Below, piece by piece: positions 1 through 8,726 of a stretch of DNA of 16,401 bases. The DNA is from Nitrospiraceae bacterium. Lineage in GTDB: Bacteria > Nitrospirota > Nitrospiria > Nitrospirales > Nitrospiraceae. Below the pieces are notes generated by a model. That model ran no database searches. It saw only the letters and a program-made list of their open reading frames with translations, and was not told the DNA's origin. Positions within the stretch are counted from its first letter, which is position 1, and each line of letters begins with the position of its first letter. Made by a program: the position numbers and the translations under genes. Location of the stretch: the NCBI GenBank assembly GCA_005800255.1, contig SYGW01000072.1:1-16401 (forward strand). Direction: 5' to 3'.

Positions 1-1427
1 GACATCGTGTGGGCCAGGGCCTTGAGCGATCCGTAATGGGTCGTCGCGACGACTTTCATCCCCAGCGTCGCCAGCCGGCAGAGCAAGGCTTCGGCCAGGG
101 CCGCCCCTTCTGACGGATCGGTCGAGGTGACCGGTTCATCGAGAAGGACCAGCCATTGCCGAGATCCGGCCTGTCCATCGCCGCTCCGCTGCTGCTCCGT
201 TTCGTCGAGCAACTGAATCATCTGGGTCATGTGGGCGGAAAAGCTGGAAAGGTCGCGGGCCAGGTCCTGGGCATCGCCGATATCGGCATAGACGTCGGAG
301 AAAAAGGCCATCTCCGATTCCGCCTCGCAGGGCAGGTGCAGTCCTGCCCGGACCATCAGGGCGAAGAGCCCGACGATCTTGAGGGTGACGGTCTTGCCTC
401 CCGTATTGGGGCCGGAAATGACCAGCACCTGGATCGATTCATCCAGGAGAATATCGTTGGCCACCACCTGCCCCTTCGACAACACAAGCAGGGGATGCCG
501 CGCCTGCAACAATGTCACGCGCCCGTCATCGTTGAGCCTGACCGGATACGCCTTGAGTTGGCGGCCAAATGAAGCCCGCGCGGCAATCCCGTCCAACAGG
601 GCTAGAGCATCAAGCCCCGCCACCATAAGCTCTGCTTGGGCTGCGACTAGGGAGGACAGCTCCCGGAGGATGCGCCGCATTTCCCGCTCGATCTCCAGAT
701 CCGCCACTTTGATGGAATTGTTCGGCTCGACCAGTTCGCGCGGCTCGATAAAGACCGTGGCCCCGCTGGCCGAGACGTCATGGACGATCCCCGGCACCCG
801 GCCCCTCATATCGGTTTTCACCGGAATGACATAGCGGCCTTCCCGCTGGGCGAAATACTGTTCTTGGAGAATTTCCTCAAAGCGCCGCGAATGGAGCATC
901 TGATCGACTTGATGCCGGATCTGCTGTTTGAGCGAATGGGCCTGATGGGTCAAACGCCGCAACTCAGGCGTCGCCGACTCCTTGATCGAACCGTCCTGGT
1001 GGATCGCCTCATCCAGCGCGGCTTTCACCGGGCGCAACGCCTCGATCGACCGCAGCGGCTGCGCGACGGATGCCAGAGCGGGAGCGACCAGCTGATGCCG
1101 TTCCACAAAATGGCCGCTCTCCTCCAGCAACTCCAGCACGATCGCGCAATCGCGGAGCTCCACTATTTCCAACGAGGCCCCTTTGCTCGCCCGGGCGAGC
1201 GGATCCCGAATGTCCGGGAAGGCCAAAGCCGGCAGACCCTCGCCTGCATCCTGCAGCCGTCCCATCTCCGTGGTTTCCTGCTGGCGCCGTTGCGCCTCCT
1301 CCAGATCTGCCGCCAAGTCGAGGATGCGGCAACGCGCCGCCCCCATCGTGGATCTGGCATGGCAGGCTAGGGCCTCCAGCAATCTTGGCCATTCCAACAC
1401 CTGCGTCGTCTTCTCGAACAGATTCAC
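1..1427 (-). CDS. mutS2: Endonuclease/ATPase MutS2, N-terminal part (cut by window edge)
   Basis: MutS2 is a MutS-family ATPase; known family members act in suppression of recombination or in rescue of collided ribosomes. About 475 residues are visible. The N-terminus has the MutS2 signature of a short segment beginning NLFEKTTQVLEWPRLL. The Walker A motif GPNTGGKT lies at residues 339-346, the SSFSAHM segment at about 394-400, the Walker B LVLLDEP with D430/E431, and an H-loop TTHY near the edge. The C-terminal coiled coil and Smr nuclease domain would lie to the left of the window, so their presence is not shown. I chose the GTG at 1427 because a GAGG Shine-Dalgarno (1433-1436) lies 5 nt upstream and the family N-terminus begins there; another in-frame GTG at 1445 has poorer support. 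Oddity: the segment after Walker B reads DEPVTSTDP rather than the DELGAGTDP usual in the family. It is divergent from gap. Confidence 0.93.
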   Translation of the reverse strand, partial: MNLFEKTTQVLEWPRLLEALACHARSTMGAARCRILDLAADLEEAQRRQQETTEMGRLQDAGEGLPALAFPDIRDPLARASKGASLEIVELRDCAIVLELLEESGHFVERHQLVAPALASVAQPLRSIEALRPVKAALDEAIHQDGSIKESATPELRRLTHQAHSLKQQIRHQVDQMLHSRRFEEILQEQYFAQREGRYVIPVKTDMRGRVPGIVHDVSASGATVFIEPRELVEPNNSIKVADLEIEREMRRILRELSSLVAAQAELMVAGLDALALLDGIAARASFGRQLKAYPVRLNDDGRVTLLQARHPLLVLSKGQVVANDILLDESIQVLVISGPNTGGKTVTLKIVGLFALMVRAGLHLPCEAESEMAFFSDVYADIGDAQDLARDLSSFSAHMTQMIQLLDETEQQRSGDGQAGSRQWLVLLDEPVTSTDPSEGAALAEALLCRLATLGMKVVATTHYGSLKALAHTM

Positions 1428-1593
1428 TGATACCTCATGAAACACGTCTCGCACTGCGCTCGCCGAACTCTAACGAACCACCAACAGAGACGCAAGAAAG
1501 AAGACCGCAGGCCTCGCGCCGATTCTGGCAGCGACCGATGCGGGCTGCAGCGAAACTCCTGTGATCCGGCGCGGAGTTACCTCTCTCTATGGC

Positions 1594-2695
<1,102 letters not shown>

Positions 2696-2717
2696 GGCTT
2701 AGCGGACAGAGCGCCGG

Positions 2718-3917
2718 ATGAACCTACGCAAACAAACGATCGACGATATCTCCCTGAAGGGCAAACGGGTCATTATCCGGGCCGACTTCAACGTCCCCTT
2801 GGACGACTCGCTCCAGATCACTGACGACACCCGCATTCGCTCGACCCTCCTGACCATCAATCGCGCCGTGGACGACGGGGCCAAGGTGATTCTCTGTTCG
2901 CACCTGGGCCGCCCGAACGGGAAGTTCAACCCCAAGTACAGCCTGGCTCCGGTGGCCAAGCGCCTGGGGCGGCTCCTGGGCAAAGAGATCCAGTTTGCGG
3001 CTGACTGCATCGGCCTAGTAGTGGAAGGGCTCGTCGCCAAGATGAAGCCCGGCGACGTCATGCTCTTGGAGAACCTCCGGTTCCACAAGGGTGAAGAGAA
3101 AAACGACGACGCCTTTTCCAAAGCGCTGGCTTCCCTCGGCGACATCTACATCAACGACGCCTTCGGCGCCGCGCACCGGGCCCATGCCTCCACCGTCGGC
3201 ATCACCAAGTTCATTCCCGTTTCGGCCGCCGGTTTCCTCCTCAAAAAAGAAATTGAATACCTGGAAGGCGCCGTCGAAAACCCCGTCCGGCCCTTTGTCG
3301 CCATTCTCGGCGGAGCGAAGGTGTCGGGGAAGATCGGCGTCATCGAAAATCTAGGCAAACGCGTCGATAAAGTCATTATCGGCGGCGGCATGGCCTTCAC
3401 CTTCCTCAAGGCGAAGGGCATGGAAATCGGCAACTCCCTGGTCGAAAACGACATGTTGGACTTCGCCAAAGGCATCGAGGAACATGCCCTCTCCCGCGGC
3501 GTGAAATTCTACCTGCCGGTCGATTGCGTCGTCGCGGCCAGCCGCGAGCCTGGCACGGAGTCGAAGATTGTCCCGGTCCAGGAAATCCCCAAAGGCTGGT
3601 ATGCCCTCGACATCGGCCCTGCTTCCGTCAAACTCTTCAACGAAGCGGTCCAAAACGCAAAAACCATCCTCTGGAACGGCCCGATGGGCGTCTTTGAAAT
3701 CGATGCCTATGCCAGAGGGACGCTCGCCATGGCCCACACGGTGGCCAATGCCTATGCCCTCACGATCGTCGGCGGAGGCGAAACGGCCTTAGCGGTCCAT
3801 CGAGCCGGCGAATCGGAGAATATGTCGTTCATCTCGACCGGCGGCGGCGCCGCGTTGGAATTGCTCGAGGGTAAACAACTTCCGGGCCTGACCGCCCTCC
3901 CGGATCGAGTCGAATAA
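2718..3917 (+). CDS. pgk: Phosphoglycerate kinase
   Basis: Transfers phosphate between 1,3-bisphosphoglycerate and ADP, the step next to the product of gap. The protein has 399 residues, full length. The N-domain substrate site RADFNVP is at 21-27 and SHLGRP at about 61-66; the nucleotide-binding C-domain carries GGGMAFTFL, then GGGETA at 352-357 and STGGGAALELL starting near 373. The gene starts 22 nt after gap, and no convincing Shine-Dalgarno precedes its ATG, so translation may be coupled to gap or be leaderless-like in efficiency; this is inference. Confidence 0.97.
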   Translation: MNLRKQTIDDISLKGKRVIIRADFNVPLDDSLQITDDTRIRSTLLTINRAVDDGAKVILCSHLGRPNGKFNPKYSLAPVAKRLGRLLGKEIQFAADCIGLVVEGLVAKMKPGDVMLLENLRFHKGEEKNDDAFSKALASLGDIYINDAFGAAHRAHASTVGITKFIPVSAAGFLLKKEIEYLEGAVENPVRPFVAILGGAKVSGKIGVIENLGKRVDKVIIGGGMAFTFLKAKGMEIGNSLVENDMLDFAKGIEEHALSRGVKFYLPVDCVVAASREPGTESKIVPVQEIPKGWYALDIGPASVKLFNEAVQNAKTILWNGPMGVFEIDAYARGTLAMAHTVANAYALTIVGGGETALAVHRAGESENMSFISTGGGAALELLEGKQLPGLTALPDRVE

Positions 3918-3967
3918 TCGCCTCGTCGTGAGTTCACGCCCGCGACACCATCCATATCGAGAAATCT

Positions 3968-4738
3968 GTGCGCACACCCCTCATCGTCGGCAACTGGAAG
4001 ATGAACAAAACGGCCTCGGAGGCCGCAGCCTTCATTCGCGACCTCCTGGAACGGCTGACCCCATCCCCCAAGGCCGATGTAGTTCTAGCGCCGCCCTTCA
4101 CCTCCCTCGAATCGGCCAATAAGGCCCTCGGCCCCTCCTCCTGGATCAGCCTCGTGGCGCAGAATCTCCATTGGGAGCAGCAGGGCGCCTTCACTGGGGA
4201 AGTCTCCGCTTCGATGTTGCGCGAACTAGGCTGCCGCTATGTAATCGTCGGCCATTCGGAGCGCCGCGCGCTCTTCGGCGAACGGGACGAGACGATTCAG
4301 AAAAAAGTCCGAGCGGCCCTCGCGCAGGGACTTGCGCCGATCCTCTGTGTGGGGGAATCCCTGGCTGAACGGGAGGCGGGCAAGACAGAGTCGGTCGTCA
4401 CGGCCCAATTGAAAGGCGGTTTGGCAGGGCTGACCCAACAGGATCTAGCCACCGTCACCATCGCCTACGAACCAGTCTGGGCCATCGGCACAGGACGGGC
4501 CGCCACCACGGAGCAGGTTGTGGCAGTCCATCGATCCATCCGCTCGTTCGTAGAAACCGGCTGGAACAGCACAACTGCTGCGGCCATGAGAATCCTCTAC
4601 GGGGGAAGCGTCACGCCTCAAAATGCCGAGTCGCTACTCGCCTCGGAAGCGGTCGATGGGGCATTAGTAGGCGGGGCTTGTCTCAATCCCGATTCCTTTG
4701 CTACAATCGTGCGCATTGCTCAGACACGACGTGCTTAA
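3968..4738 (+). CDS. tpiA: Triosephosphate isomerase
   Basis: Interconverts dihydroxyacetone phosphate and glyceraldehyde-3-phosphate, feeding gap. The protein has 256 residues. All catalytic landmarks are present: GNWKMN with N9 and K11, VGHSERR with His96, YEPVWAIGTG with the base Glu168 and its flexible loop, and the phosphate loop YGGSV at 211-215. The start is a GTG, chosen because translation from it gives exactly the family N-terminus (RTPLIVGNWKMN). The gap after pgk is 50 nt with only a weak GAGA before the GTG. It is 14 nt upstream of secG. Confidence 0.97.
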   Translation: MRTPLIVGNWKMNKTASEAAAFIRDLLERLTPSPKADVVLAPPFTSLESANKALGPSSWISLVAQNLHWEQQGAFTGEVSASMLRELGCRYVIVGHSERRALFGERDETIQKKVRAALAQGLAPILCVGESLAEREAGKTESVVTAQLKGGLAGLTQQDLATVTIAYEPVWAIGTGRAATTEQVVAVHRSIRSFVETGWNSTTAAAMRILYGGSVTPQNAESLLASEAVDGALVGGACLNPDSFATIVRIAQTRRA

Positions 4739-4752
4739 CTGATCGGAGTGCC

Positions 4753-5112
4753 ATGTATACCCTGCTCATCGTCATCCATGTGTTCATCTGTTTTCTCATG
4801 ATCGGCGCGATCCTCTTGCAGTCCGGCAAAGGCGCTGAGATCGGCGCCTCATTCGGCGGCTCCAGCCAAACCGTCTTCGGAAGCCGTGGCCCGGCCAACT
4901 TCTTGAGCAAGTTCACGGTCGCGGTCGCCGCCATCTTCATGCTGACGTCCTTCAGCCTCGCCATCATGGCCAAAGAACGGACCTTCTCCTCCACGGTCAT
5001 CGATCTCAAGAAGAAGCAGACCTCTCAGACCGCCCCGGAAACCCCGGCTACAGCTCCGGCAGCTCCCGCTGCTGAAACTCATGCGCCGGCCGACGCAGCC
5101 CCCGCTCATTAG
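4753..5112 (+). CDS. secG: Preprotein translocase subunit SecG
   Basis: A small inner-membrane subunit that assists the SecYEG channel during protein export. The protein has 119 residues. The first membrane segment is about residues 3-22, followed by the conserved cytoplasmic loop LLQSGKGAEIGASFGGSSQTVFG (split here only by the family description) and a second membrane segment at about 54-73. The C-terminus is a proline/alanine-rich tail of about 35 residues. I start at the ATG at 4753, which has GGAG (4745-4748) upstream, rather than at an in-frame start at 4678 inside tpiA. Placement after tpiA is common in bacteria. A fold-back element begins 2 nt after its stop. Confidence 0.93.
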   Translation: MYTLLIVIHVFICFLMIGAILLQSGKGAEIGASFGGSSQTVFGSRGPANFLSKFTVAVAAIFMLTSFSLAIMAKERTFSSTVIDLKKKQTSQTAPETPATAPAAPAAETHAPADAAPAH

Positions 5113-5113
5113 A

Positions 5114-5232
5114 CGGACGCTGAAAAGATCCGCCAGCTTCGTTCTCGCATCGTTCAGACCCTCAATACCCTACGGGTACGCATCGGCTCTTCACTCGCTG
5201 AGGCCTTGCTGAACGGCCCTTTTGAGCGTCCG
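5114..5232. repeat. Fold-back element 1 with terminal inverted repeats
   Basis: A 119-bp element in the convergent gap between secG and ilvE. The left end CGGACGCTGAAAAG matches the inverse of the right end (CGGACGCTCAAAAG) with one mismatch, and the pairing continues imperfectly through CCG and CAGC, about 20 of 24 positions. The centre holds a second palindrome, TACCC-TAC-GGGTA (5166-5178). It has no ORF. It resembles a miniature dispersed element or a large bidirectional stem-loop. No second copy occurs in the window. Confidence 0.7.
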
Positions 5233-5275
5233 ACAAAATCAAGAAATCGACCTGCACGAAATCAATCGCACGGAC

Positions 5276-5295
5276 GCAGGAGCCTTCGCTCCTGC
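5276..5295. repeat. Perfect 8-bp hairpin between secG and ilvE
   Basis: GCAGGAGC (5276-5283) and GCTCCTGC (5288-5295) flank a 4-nt loop CTTC. Neither strand has a T-run after it, so it is not a classical intrinsic terminator. It lies 38 nt downstream of the ilvE stop on that gene's strand and could mark its 3' end. Confidence 0.5.
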
Positions 5296-5335
5296 ACCGC
5301 GACTCATCACGCTTGATCGTTGAAATCGTAAGACG

Positions 5336-6250
5336 CTAAATACGGGTGAGCCAGGCTGCGTGGGAAGGATCCTCCCCGCGCACGATGGCAAAGAACTTCT
5401 TTTGCAGCGCTTGGGTGATGGGACCGGGCTTTCCCGTTCCAATACGGCGATTGTCGATCTCCCGCACCGGAGTCAGCTCGGCTGCCGTCCCGGTCACGAA
5501 CACTTCATCGGCGATATACATGTCATCGCGCGTGAATCGCTCTTCGGCCACGGTGATCCCCTGCTCCCGCGCCAAATCGATAACGGAGCTTCTGGTGATG
5601 CCGTCAAGGATCGAGGTAAGCGGCGTGGTCTTGATCCGCCCCTTCCGCACGATGAAGATATTTTCCCCCGTCCCTTCGGACACATAGCCCTCGGTATCGA
5701 GCAAGATGGCTTCATCATAGCCGTCGATTTTCGCTTCCCGCTTCGCAAGGATCGAGTTCACGTAGTAGCCGGAGATCTTTCCCCTCGTCATCGACACGTT
5801 GACGTGATGACGGGTAAAAGACGACACGCGGGCCCTCATCCCGTTCGCCAGGGCATCGTCCCCGAGATAGGCACCCCAGGTCCAGGCCGCAATGGCCAGC
5901 TTGATCGGGTTGTCCCCCGGATAGACCCCCATCGCCCCATGCCCGATATAAACGAGCGGACGGATATAGCAGGCCTCCAGCTTATTGATCTTCACGGTCT
6001 CCACAATGGCTTCGGCGACCTGCTTCCGATCGAAGGGCAGCTGCATCATGCCGATATGGGAGGAATCGAACAGCCGATCAACATGTTCCTGCAACCGGAA
6101 AATCGCCGAGCCGGACTTCCCTTTATAGCAACGAATTCCCTCGAACGCCGCCAATCCATAATGGAGCGAATGGGTCATCACATGGACCTGCGCGTCCGCC
6201 CAATTGACGAACGCCCCGTCCATCCAAATTTTTCCTTGTGGGTCAGCCAT
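5336..6250 (-). CDS. ilvE: Branched-chain amino acid aminotransferase
   Basis: A PLP fold-type IV transaminase for the last step of leucine, isoleucine and valine synthesis. The protein has 304 residues. Landmarks are IWMDG at the N-terminus, HYGLAAFEGIRCY at about 30-42, the PLP lysine K158 in GKISGYY, and the glutamate in EGTGENIF at about 192-199, followed by ILDGITRSS. I start at the ATG at 6250 because the longer reading from 6355 would contain a strong promoter and adds a hydrophobic stretch absent from the family. There is no clear Shine-Dalgarno. The 3' end faces secG. D-amino acid aminotransferase is a related alternative, but the motifs favour IlvE. Confidence 0.93.
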   Translation of the reverse strand: MADPQGKIWMDGAFVNWADAQVHVMTHSLHYGLAAFEGIRCYKGKSGSAIFRLQEHVDRLFDSSHIGMMQLPFDRKQVAEAIVETVKINKLEACYIRPLVYIGHGAMGVYPGDNPIKLAIAAWTWGAYLGDDALANGMRARVSSFTRHHVNVSMTRGKISGYYVNSILAKREAKIDGYDEAILLDTEGYVSEGTGENIFIVRKGRIKTTPLTSILDGITRSSVIDLAREQGITVAEERFTRDDMYIADEVFVTGTAAELTPVREIDNRRIGTGKPGPITQALQKKFFAIVRGEDPSHAAWLTRI

Positions 6251-6294
6251 GATTGCGAAGACGAACCGGTGAATGATGTACGCGCCGAAAACGG

Positions 6295-6324
6295 AATATA
6301 GCAGCGGGCTGGAAGAAGCGTCAA
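6295..6324 (-). promoter_or_regulatory. Sigma-70 type promoter of ilvE
   Basis: On the minus strand TTGACG (6324-6319, 5 of 6) is followed after 18 nt by TATATT (6300-6295, 5 of 6). Transcription would start near 6288, giving a leader of about 38 nt before the ATG at 6250. It also shows that ilvE is transcribed separately from the PilZ gene upstream. Confidence 0.7.
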
Positions 6325-6411
6325 GCAAACCGGGCGCGTCGACACCCACGGGCACGAATGAGCGAAGGCAAGACGCCTAGGCAGGCCTCTGAGAAGCGCG
6401 AAGCTGCTGGC

Positions 6412-6759
6412 TTAAGATATGGGCGTTATGGGCGTATGGGTCGCGGCGGACGGATTGATGCGGACGAAGCCCAGGCCGAAATCATATCCGTTCACCCATC
6501 GAACCGTGGCCCGCTCAATTTCTATCGTCGGGCCGCCAGTTGTCAGTTCAAAGCGAAGCGACAGTTCAAGGCCAGGCGTCACGGCATGTTCGCCCTGAAT
6601 CCGCATTCCTGTATGGGACAGATTCGTCACGATCCCCTTCCCCACACAGTCTCCGCTCAGATAATAGAGCCCGCACTGGGTTGGGATGCGGCGGTAAGGA
6701 CGGAGCACAAATCGCGTGCTTTTCGGCTTAGCAAGATGAGACTTCGGTGCGACGGCCAT
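6412..6759 (-). CDS. Single-domain PilZ protein (c-di-GMP receptor)
   Basis: A 115-residue protein with the two PilZ signatures: RPYRR (R20-x3-R24) and NLSHTG (N46-x-S-x2-G51). These are the known cyclic di-GMP binding residues of the family. The remainder reads as the PilZ beta-barrel, ending in RWVNGYDFGLGFV. There is no other domain, signal peptide or membrane segment, so it probably acts as a small adaptor; its partner cannot be told from the sequence. The ATG at 6759 has GGAG (6771-6768) 8 nt upstream. It is divergent from rplU across 215 nt and lies 161 nt before ilvE on the same strand. No convincing promoter was recognised for it. Confidence 0.85.
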   Translation of the reverse strand: MAVAPKSHLAKPKSTRFVLRPYRRIPTQCGLYYLSGDCVGKGIVTNLSHTGMRIQGEHAVTPGLELSLRFELTTGGPTIEIERATVRWVNGYDFGLGFVRINPSAATHTPITPIS

Positions 6760-6857
6760 AATGTTATCTCCAATCCCAGGCGTGATAATGAAACGCCAGC
6801 ATACGCCCAGGAATCAGCCCAAGATAGCCAACGAACAGGTTAACCCGAAGGAGGGGG

Positions 6858-6912
6858 AAAGGCTGAAGAGGAGCAATCGGGCGGGGAAATATCCCGTGAG
6901 GGACGAGCCTTT
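6858..6912. repeat. Nested inverted repeats upstream of the rplU promoter
   Basis: AAAGGCT (6858-6864) and AGCCTTT (6906-6912) enclose 41 nt that contain a second small stem, CGGGG-AAATAT-CCCG. The structure ends just before the rplU -35, so it is not in the rplU transcript if that promoter is right. It might be an operator or a 5' element of an unseen RNA. Apart from this and the promoter I see nothing in the 6760-6974 gap. Confidence 0.35.
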
Positions 6913-6915
6913 GCC

Positions 6916-6945
6916 TTGACAGGCCTCAAGCCCCTATGTTACACA
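6916..6945 (+). promoter_or_regulatory. Promoter of the rplU-rpmA operon
   Basis: A perfect -35 TTGACA lies at 6916-6921. The best -10 is TACACA at 6940-6945 with an upstream TG (6937-6938) and an 18-nt spacer, only 3 of 6 matches but with the extended -10 feature. The start site would be near 6952, and a GGAGG ribosome binding site follows at 6961-6965. Confidence 0.55.
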
Positions 6946-6974
6946 ATCATCTTCTGTAACGGAGGCAGGGGTCT

Positions 6975-7289
6975 ATGTACGCAATCATTGAAACGGGCGG
7001 CAAGCAGTATCGGGTGGAAACTGGATCTTTGGTCCAGGTGGAGTCTCTTCCCGGCGAAATCGGGGGGACGATCGAAATCGGCGAAGTCAGGCTGGTTCAC
7101 AGCGAAAAAGGCATGGTCGTCGGGCAGCCCTTGGTCAAAGGGGCCATCGTTAAGGCTGAAATTATCGACCAGGACCGGACGCGCTCCATCACCATCTTCA
7201 AGAAACAACGGCGCAAGAACTACCGGCGGACCCGTGGCCATCGCCAGGGCTTCACCAAGCTGCGCATTACCGGTATCGAAACAGCTTAA
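6975..7289 (+). CDS. rplU: 50S ribosomal protein L21
   Basis: A large-subunit ribosomal protein that binds 23S rRNA. The 104 residues are full length: the N-terminus MYAIIETGGKQYRVE and the basic C-terminal signature KKQRRKNYRRTRGHRQ are both diagnostic. The ATG is preceded by GGAGG at 6961-6965, spacing 9. It is the first gene of the rplU-rpmA-obgE cluster, with rpmA 12 nt downstream. Confidence 0.98.
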   Translation: MYAIIETGGKQYRVETGSLVQVESLPGEIGGTIEIGEVRLVHSEKGMVVGQPLVKGAIVKAEIIDQDRTRSITIFKKQRRKNYRRTRGHRQGFTKLRITGIETA

Positions 7290-7301
7290 CGAGGATCAGT
7301 C

Positions 7302-7571
7302 ATGGCAACAAATAAAGGCGGCGGATCAACACGAAACGGACGCGACAGTAATCCACAGTACCTTGGCGTCAAGGCCTATGCTGGGGAGACCGTCACGGCC
7401 GGATCCATCCTGCTCCGTCAGCGCGGGACGAGATTTTTCCCCGGGTTCAACGTGGGCCTCGGGAAAGACCATACCCTATTCGCCCTCATCACGGGGACAG
7501 TGAAGTTCGAACGCGGCCGCGGACGGAAAAAGATCAGCGTCTACGCTGACTCCGTGCCGGCGGTTTCCTAG
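7302..7571 (+). CDS. rpmA: 50S ribosomal protein L27
   Basis: A ribosomal protein whose flexible N-terminus reaches the peptidyl transferase centre. It has 89 residues with the family hallmark [19 protein letters not shown] near the N-terminus and [15 protein letters not shown] in the core. The N-terminus starts MATNKGGG, so there is no Firmicutes-type cleavable leader. GAGG at 7291-7294 gives a spacing of 7 to the ATG. It is cotranscribed with rplU; a 129-nt gap follows before obgE. Confidence 0.98.
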   Translation: MATNKGGGSTRNGRDSNPQYLGVKAYAGETVTAGSILLRQRGTRFFPGFNVGLGKDHTLFALITGTVKFERGRGRKKISVYADSVPAVS

Positions 7572-7625
7572 CGCATCCTTTCCTCTTTTCTCGTCACAGC
7601 TTCGTTACCCGCGAGGACTCCCGGC

Positions 7626-7685
7626 ATGACTGTATGTGCAACGGGATGTTCCTCGCAGGCAACGATCCCTCAGCCTTCACACTGA
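7626..7685 (+). CDS. Possible 19-residue leader ORF before obgE
   Basis: An ATG at 7626 with a good GAGGA Shine-Dalgarno (7613-7617, spacing 8) opens a 19-codon frame ending in TGA at 7683-7685. It is in the same frame as obgE, whose ATG follows after five codons and has no Shine-Dalgarno of its own. The peptide contains two cysteines (C4, C8) and no recognisable motif. It could couple translation to obgE, or be chance; there is no conservation evidence here. Confidence 0.3.
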   Translation: MTVCATGCSSQATIPQPSH

Positions 7686-7700
7686 AGAAACGGTGCACCG

Positions 7701-8726
7701 ATGTTCGTCGATGAAGTCCGTATCCACATCACTGCCGGCCGTGGCGGCGACGGGTCATGCAGTTTTCGGCGTGAAAAGTTCGTGCCCCGCGGCGGACCTG
7801 ACGGCGGCGATGGCGGCGACGGCGGGAATGTCATCTTCGAAGCGTCGCCTCGCATGACGACGCTCCTCGACCTCCGGTACCAAAAACATTACGAAGCCGA
7901 AGTCGGCCGCCAGGGAGGCGCAGCCAACTGCTCCGGAAGATGCGGGGAAGATGTGGTGGTGCTTCTGCCTATCGGCACCGTCATCTACGACGATGAAACC
8001 GGCGACGTATTGGCCGACTTGGTCACGGCGGGACAGCGCTTCGTAGCCGCCCACGGAGGCCATGGAGGACGAGGGAACAACCATTTTGCGACCCCGACCA
8101 ACCGCACGCCCACGGAGTTTGAACTCGGCACAGAAGGCGAAGTCAAATCCCTCCGGCTTGAACTGAAACTGCTGGCCGACGTCGGACTGGTGGGCTTTCC
8201 CAATGCCGGAAAATCGACGCTCATTTCCATCATCTCCGCGGCCAGGCCGAAAATCGCCGACTATCCCTTCACGACGCTGGTGCCGAATCTCGGGATCGTT
8301 CGTTGGGGAGAAAAAGGAAGTTTCGCCGTCGCAGACATTCCCGGAATCATCGAAGGCGCCCATGAAGGCAAGGGACTGGGACTCCGGTTCCTCCGGCATA
8401 TCGAGCGGACGTCATTCTTGCTGTACATGGTCGACGTCTCGGAATGGGCCCCCGAAGAGCCGGTCAAGAGCTTCGAAGTCATGCGCCAGGAACTCGCCGC
8501 CTACGATGAACCGATCACCACGCGCCCCTTTGCCGTGGTGGCGACGAAAATCGATGCGGCGGGGGACGGCACTCGCCTGCGCGAGTTGCAGAAATATTGC
8601 AAGCGTCATCGCTATCCCTGCCTCGCGATCTCTGCCGCCACGAGAGAAGGGCTGACAGAGCTCGTCAACTATGTGGGGCAACAGGTTACGCAGCTGCGAG
8701 CCACACCATGCGAGATCAGCTCTTAA
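7701..8726 (+). CDS. obgE: GTPase Obg (ribosome assembly)
   Basis: An essential GTPase of late 50S assembly and stress response. The protein has 341 residues. The glycine-rich Obg fold covers about 1-158, with FVDEVRI, GGPDGGDGGDGG and later GGHGGRGN. The G domain follows with G1 GFPNAGKST (165-173), the switch TT at about 191-192, G3 DIPG (212-215), G4 TKID (282-285) and G5 SA (311-312). G4 has T in place of the usual N of NKxD. There is no long C-terminal domain, as in many short Obg proteins. No clear Shine-Dalgarno precedes the ATG; a short ORF ends 15 nt upstream. It overlaps proB by 19 nt. Confidence 0.97.
   Translation: MFVDEVRIHITAGRGGDGSCSFRREKFVPRGGPDGGDGGDGGNVIFEASPRMTTLLDLRYQKHYEAEVGRQGGAANCSGRCGEDVVVLLPIGTVIYDDETGDVLADLVTAGQRFVAAHGGHGGRGNNHFATPTNRTPTEFELGTEGEVKSLRLELKLLADVGLVGFPNAGKSTLISIISAARPKIADYPFTTLVPNLGIVRWGEKGSFAVADIPGIIEGAHEGKGLGLRFLRHIERTSFLLYMVDVSEWAPEEPVKSFEVMRQELAAYDEPITTRPFAVVATKIDAAGDGTRLRELQKYCKRHRYPCLAISAATREGLTELVNYVGQQVTQLRATPCEISS

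Noticed and set aside
5360..6301. Long plus-strand open frame opposite ilvE (313 codons)
   Set aside because: Antisense to a complete aminotransferase; the composition is the mirror of that gene and no family is recognised.
6251..6355. N-terminal extension of ilvE by 35 residues
   Set aside because: The extension contains both promoter hexamers of ilvE, and the family N-terminus starts at 6250.
7683..7685. In-frame TGA before obgE read as selenocysteine or a read-through codon
   Set aside because: The upstream part does not match Obg, which is complete from 7701; no SECIS-like stem was seen.
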